DNA from: Bacteroidota bacterium | Lineage (GTDB): Bacteria > Bacteroidota > Bacteroidia > Bacteroidales > PUMT01 | DNA length: 6,721 nt | Assembly (NCBI GenBank): GCA_003567115.1 | Contig: PXAP01000183.1 | Coordinates: forward strand, 1-6,721 | Direction of reading: 5' to 3' | Shown here: positions 5,346-6,721 of the stretch, one piece after another | How the letters are laid out: every line of letters begins with the position of its first letter | Numbering within the stretch: the first letter of the stretch is position 1 | Translations under genes and position numbers: made by a program | The notes under the pieces: model-generated | Told to the model about the DNA's origin: nothing | What the model saw: only the letters and a program-made list of their open reading frames with translations | Database searches by the model: none

Positions 5346-6721
5346 AGTTGCTGGCAATTGCTTTGGCACTGGTAAGCTTTTACCAGCTGTCCTTTACTTA
5401 TATTACCCGTAAGGTAGAAAGAGAGGCAGCAGCTTATGCAGAAGGGGATCTGGTAAAGCAAGAGGCTTACCTGGATTCAATGATGAGAGAGAATGTATAT
5501 AATTTTCTGGGATTACGCCAGTATACATACAGAGAAGCGAAAGAAAGGGAAATAAATCTGGGGCTCGATCTGAGAGGAGGAATGAATGTTACCCTGGAAG
5601 TATCCTCATATGAGATAATCAGGGCACTTTCCAATTACAGCACCGATCCCACTTTTGTTGAAGCGCTTAACCTTGCCCGTGAATATCAGAGGACAAGCAC
5701 CGAAGATTTTATTACCCTGTTTGGCAGGGCATTTGAAACAGTTGATCCAAATGCACAAATGGCTGCCATCTTCAGCACACCGGAGCTGCGTGACAGGATT
5801 ACATTTGCCTCCACCAACCAGGAGGTCCTTAACGTGATAAGGGAGGAAGCAGAAAGAGCCATTGATAATTCCTTTAACATCCTCCGAAGCCGTATAGACC
5901 GTTTCGGAGTTACCCAGCCTAATATCCAGAAGCTGGAAACACATGGAAGAATACTGGTTGAGCTCCCGGGAATCAAGGAACCCGAAAGAGTCAGGTCACT
6001 GCTCCAGGGTACAGCCCAACTGGAATTCTGGGAAACGTATGAAAATCAGGATATATATCCCTTTTTGCTTGAGGCAAACGAACGCATCAAAGAGATAGAA
6101 GAAGCACAAAGGGTTTTAATAACAGATGAAGAAGAGGTTGATGACGTTATACCGGTACAGCCCGGACCTGAAGATGAAGTAAGCCCTGCCGACGAACTGA
6201 GTCCGGAAGAAGAATCATTGCTGGATATACTGGAGAGGGACACTGTAGACACGGATGAGGATATTACCCCGGACCAAATGCTTTCCGATTATCCCCTGTT
6301 CAGCATACTTAATCCAATGACCGGTCACGACGGCCAGCTTATGCCCGGTTCGGTAATAGGTATAGCAGAGTACCGTGATACGGCAACGGTAAATGAATTA
6401 CTTAACATGCCACAGGTTCGCCAGCTCTTTCCGCGCGATGTTAAGTTTCTCTGGAATGTTAAGCCTCCCCGTTTCGATGAAACCGATTCATATTATGAAC
6501 TGCACGCTATCAAAATTACAACCCGCGACGGAAGGGCTCCTCTGGATGGTGATGTAGTTACAGATGCAAGAGTTGAATTCGGACAGACCCGGGCTGCGGC
6601 AGAAGTAACCATGGCAATGAATGCAGAAGGAGCCAGGACATGGGCAAGGCTGACCAGGGATAACATAGGACAATCCATAGCCATCGTTCTGGATGACTAT
6701 GTTTACTCTGCACCAAGGGTA
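5324..6721 (+). CDS. secDF: Protein translocase subunit SecD / SecDF, N-terminal part (open at right edge)
   Basis: The first 466 codons are present with no stop before the window ends. SecDF sits in the inner membrane and uses the proton gradient to help SecYEG complete export of proteins. Residues 8-28 are membrane helix 1 after basic MQNKGAIK. LGLDLRGGMN (79-88) is the SecD signature. RIDRFGVTQPNIQ (190-202), ELPGI (213-217) and AQLEFWE (231-237) are conserved P1-domain blocks. The second P1 half includes ARVEFG (415-420) and VLDDYVYSAPRV (455-466), which runs off the edge just before helices 2-6 should begin. A 50-residue insert at 268-317 has 22 Asp or Glu and one basic residue. An in-frame TAA at 5306-5308 makes ATG 5324 the first possible ATG. 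In Bacteroidota SecD and SecF are usually one fused chain of about 1000 residues; whether that holds here cannot be seen, so the symbol is an expectation. Confidence 0.93.
   Translation, partial: MQNKGAIKLLAIALALVSFYQLSFTYITRKVEREAAAYAEGDLVKQEAYLDSMMRENVYNFLGLRQYTYREAKEREINLGLDLRGGMNVTLEVSSYEIIRALSNYSTDPTFVEALNLAREYQRTSTEDFITLFGRAFETVDPNAQMAAIFSTPELRDRITFASTNQEVLNVIREEAERAIDNSFNILRSRIDRFGVTQPNIQKLETHGRILVELPGIKEPERVRSLLQGTAQLEFWETYENQDIYPFLLEANERIKEIEEAQRVLITDEEEVDDVIPVQPGPEDEVSPADELSPEEESLLDILERDTVDTDEDITPDQMLSDYPLFSILNPMTGHDGQLMPGSVIGIAEYRDTATVNELLNMPQVRQLFPRDVKFLWNVKPPRFDETDSYYELHAIKITTRDGRAPLDGDVVTDARVEFGQTRAAAEVTMAMNAEGARTWARLTRDNIGQSIAIVLDDYVYSAPRV

Noticed and set aside
5332..5350. Shine-Dalgarno-like AAAGGAG (5332-5338) before an in-frame TTG at 5348 as alternative secDF start
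   Set aside because: It would remove the basic MQNKGAIK segment before membrane helix 1; that N-terminus resembles SecDF proteins I recall from this phylum, and Bacteroidota rarely use Shine-Dalgarno pairing.
5261..5461. Minus-strand frame over the secDF start with hydrophobic, Cys- and Phe-rich translation
   Set aside because: It is the complement of the AT-rich leader and the secDF N-terminus; the hydrophobicity comes from AAA/GAA codons read in reverse.
5606..6684. Several frames on both strands inside 5606-6684
   Set aside because: All are shadows of secDF, which stays open across the region with conserved SecD motifs.

Overview
The window looks like chromosomal DNA from a member of the Bacteroidota, probably Bacteroidales or a near relative. 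The evidence is the protein style (a stand-alone MacB-type permease, a TolC protein and a SecD N-terminus of the Bacteroidota SecDF type), starts with A-rich leaders and no Shine-Dalgarno sequence, AT-rich spacers, and one exact match to the Bacteroidota -7 promoter element (TAnnTTTG) upstream of secDF. This assignment is inferred from sequence features and remembered family traits; no search was run.

Layout: every recognisable gene is on the + strand. Bases 1-36 are the last codons of an upstream gene. Then come three genes of a tripartite ABC efflux system: a periplasmic adaptor (98-1567), a MacB/FtsX-type permease without an ATPase domain (1751-3115) and a TolC-family outer-membrane channel (3173-4669). 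The gaps between them are 61, 183 and 57 bases, which fits one operon. The 183-base gap holds three nested perfect inverted repeats. No ATPase is visible; the gene cut off at the left edge is the natural candidate but cannot be identified from 11 residues.

Bases 4670-5323 (654 bases) hold no convincing gene. The first part has short repeats related to a motif in the adaptor-permease gap. The second part is very AT-rich and reads as the control region of secDF: a TATATTTG promoter element, a 13-base-pair inverted repeat, a possible 36-codon upstream reading frame that overlaps the secDF start, and an 11-base tandem repeat just before the ATG. From 5324 to the right edge is the first 466 codons of secDF, open at the end of the window.

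How the genes work together: the permease with an ATPase would power transport or mechanical opening, the adaptor would bridge the periplasm, and the TolC protein would form the exit. SecDF is a separate, housekeeping part of protein export. I found no clear new multi-gene system. The most interesting parts are the secDF leader and the nested structure inside the efflux operon.
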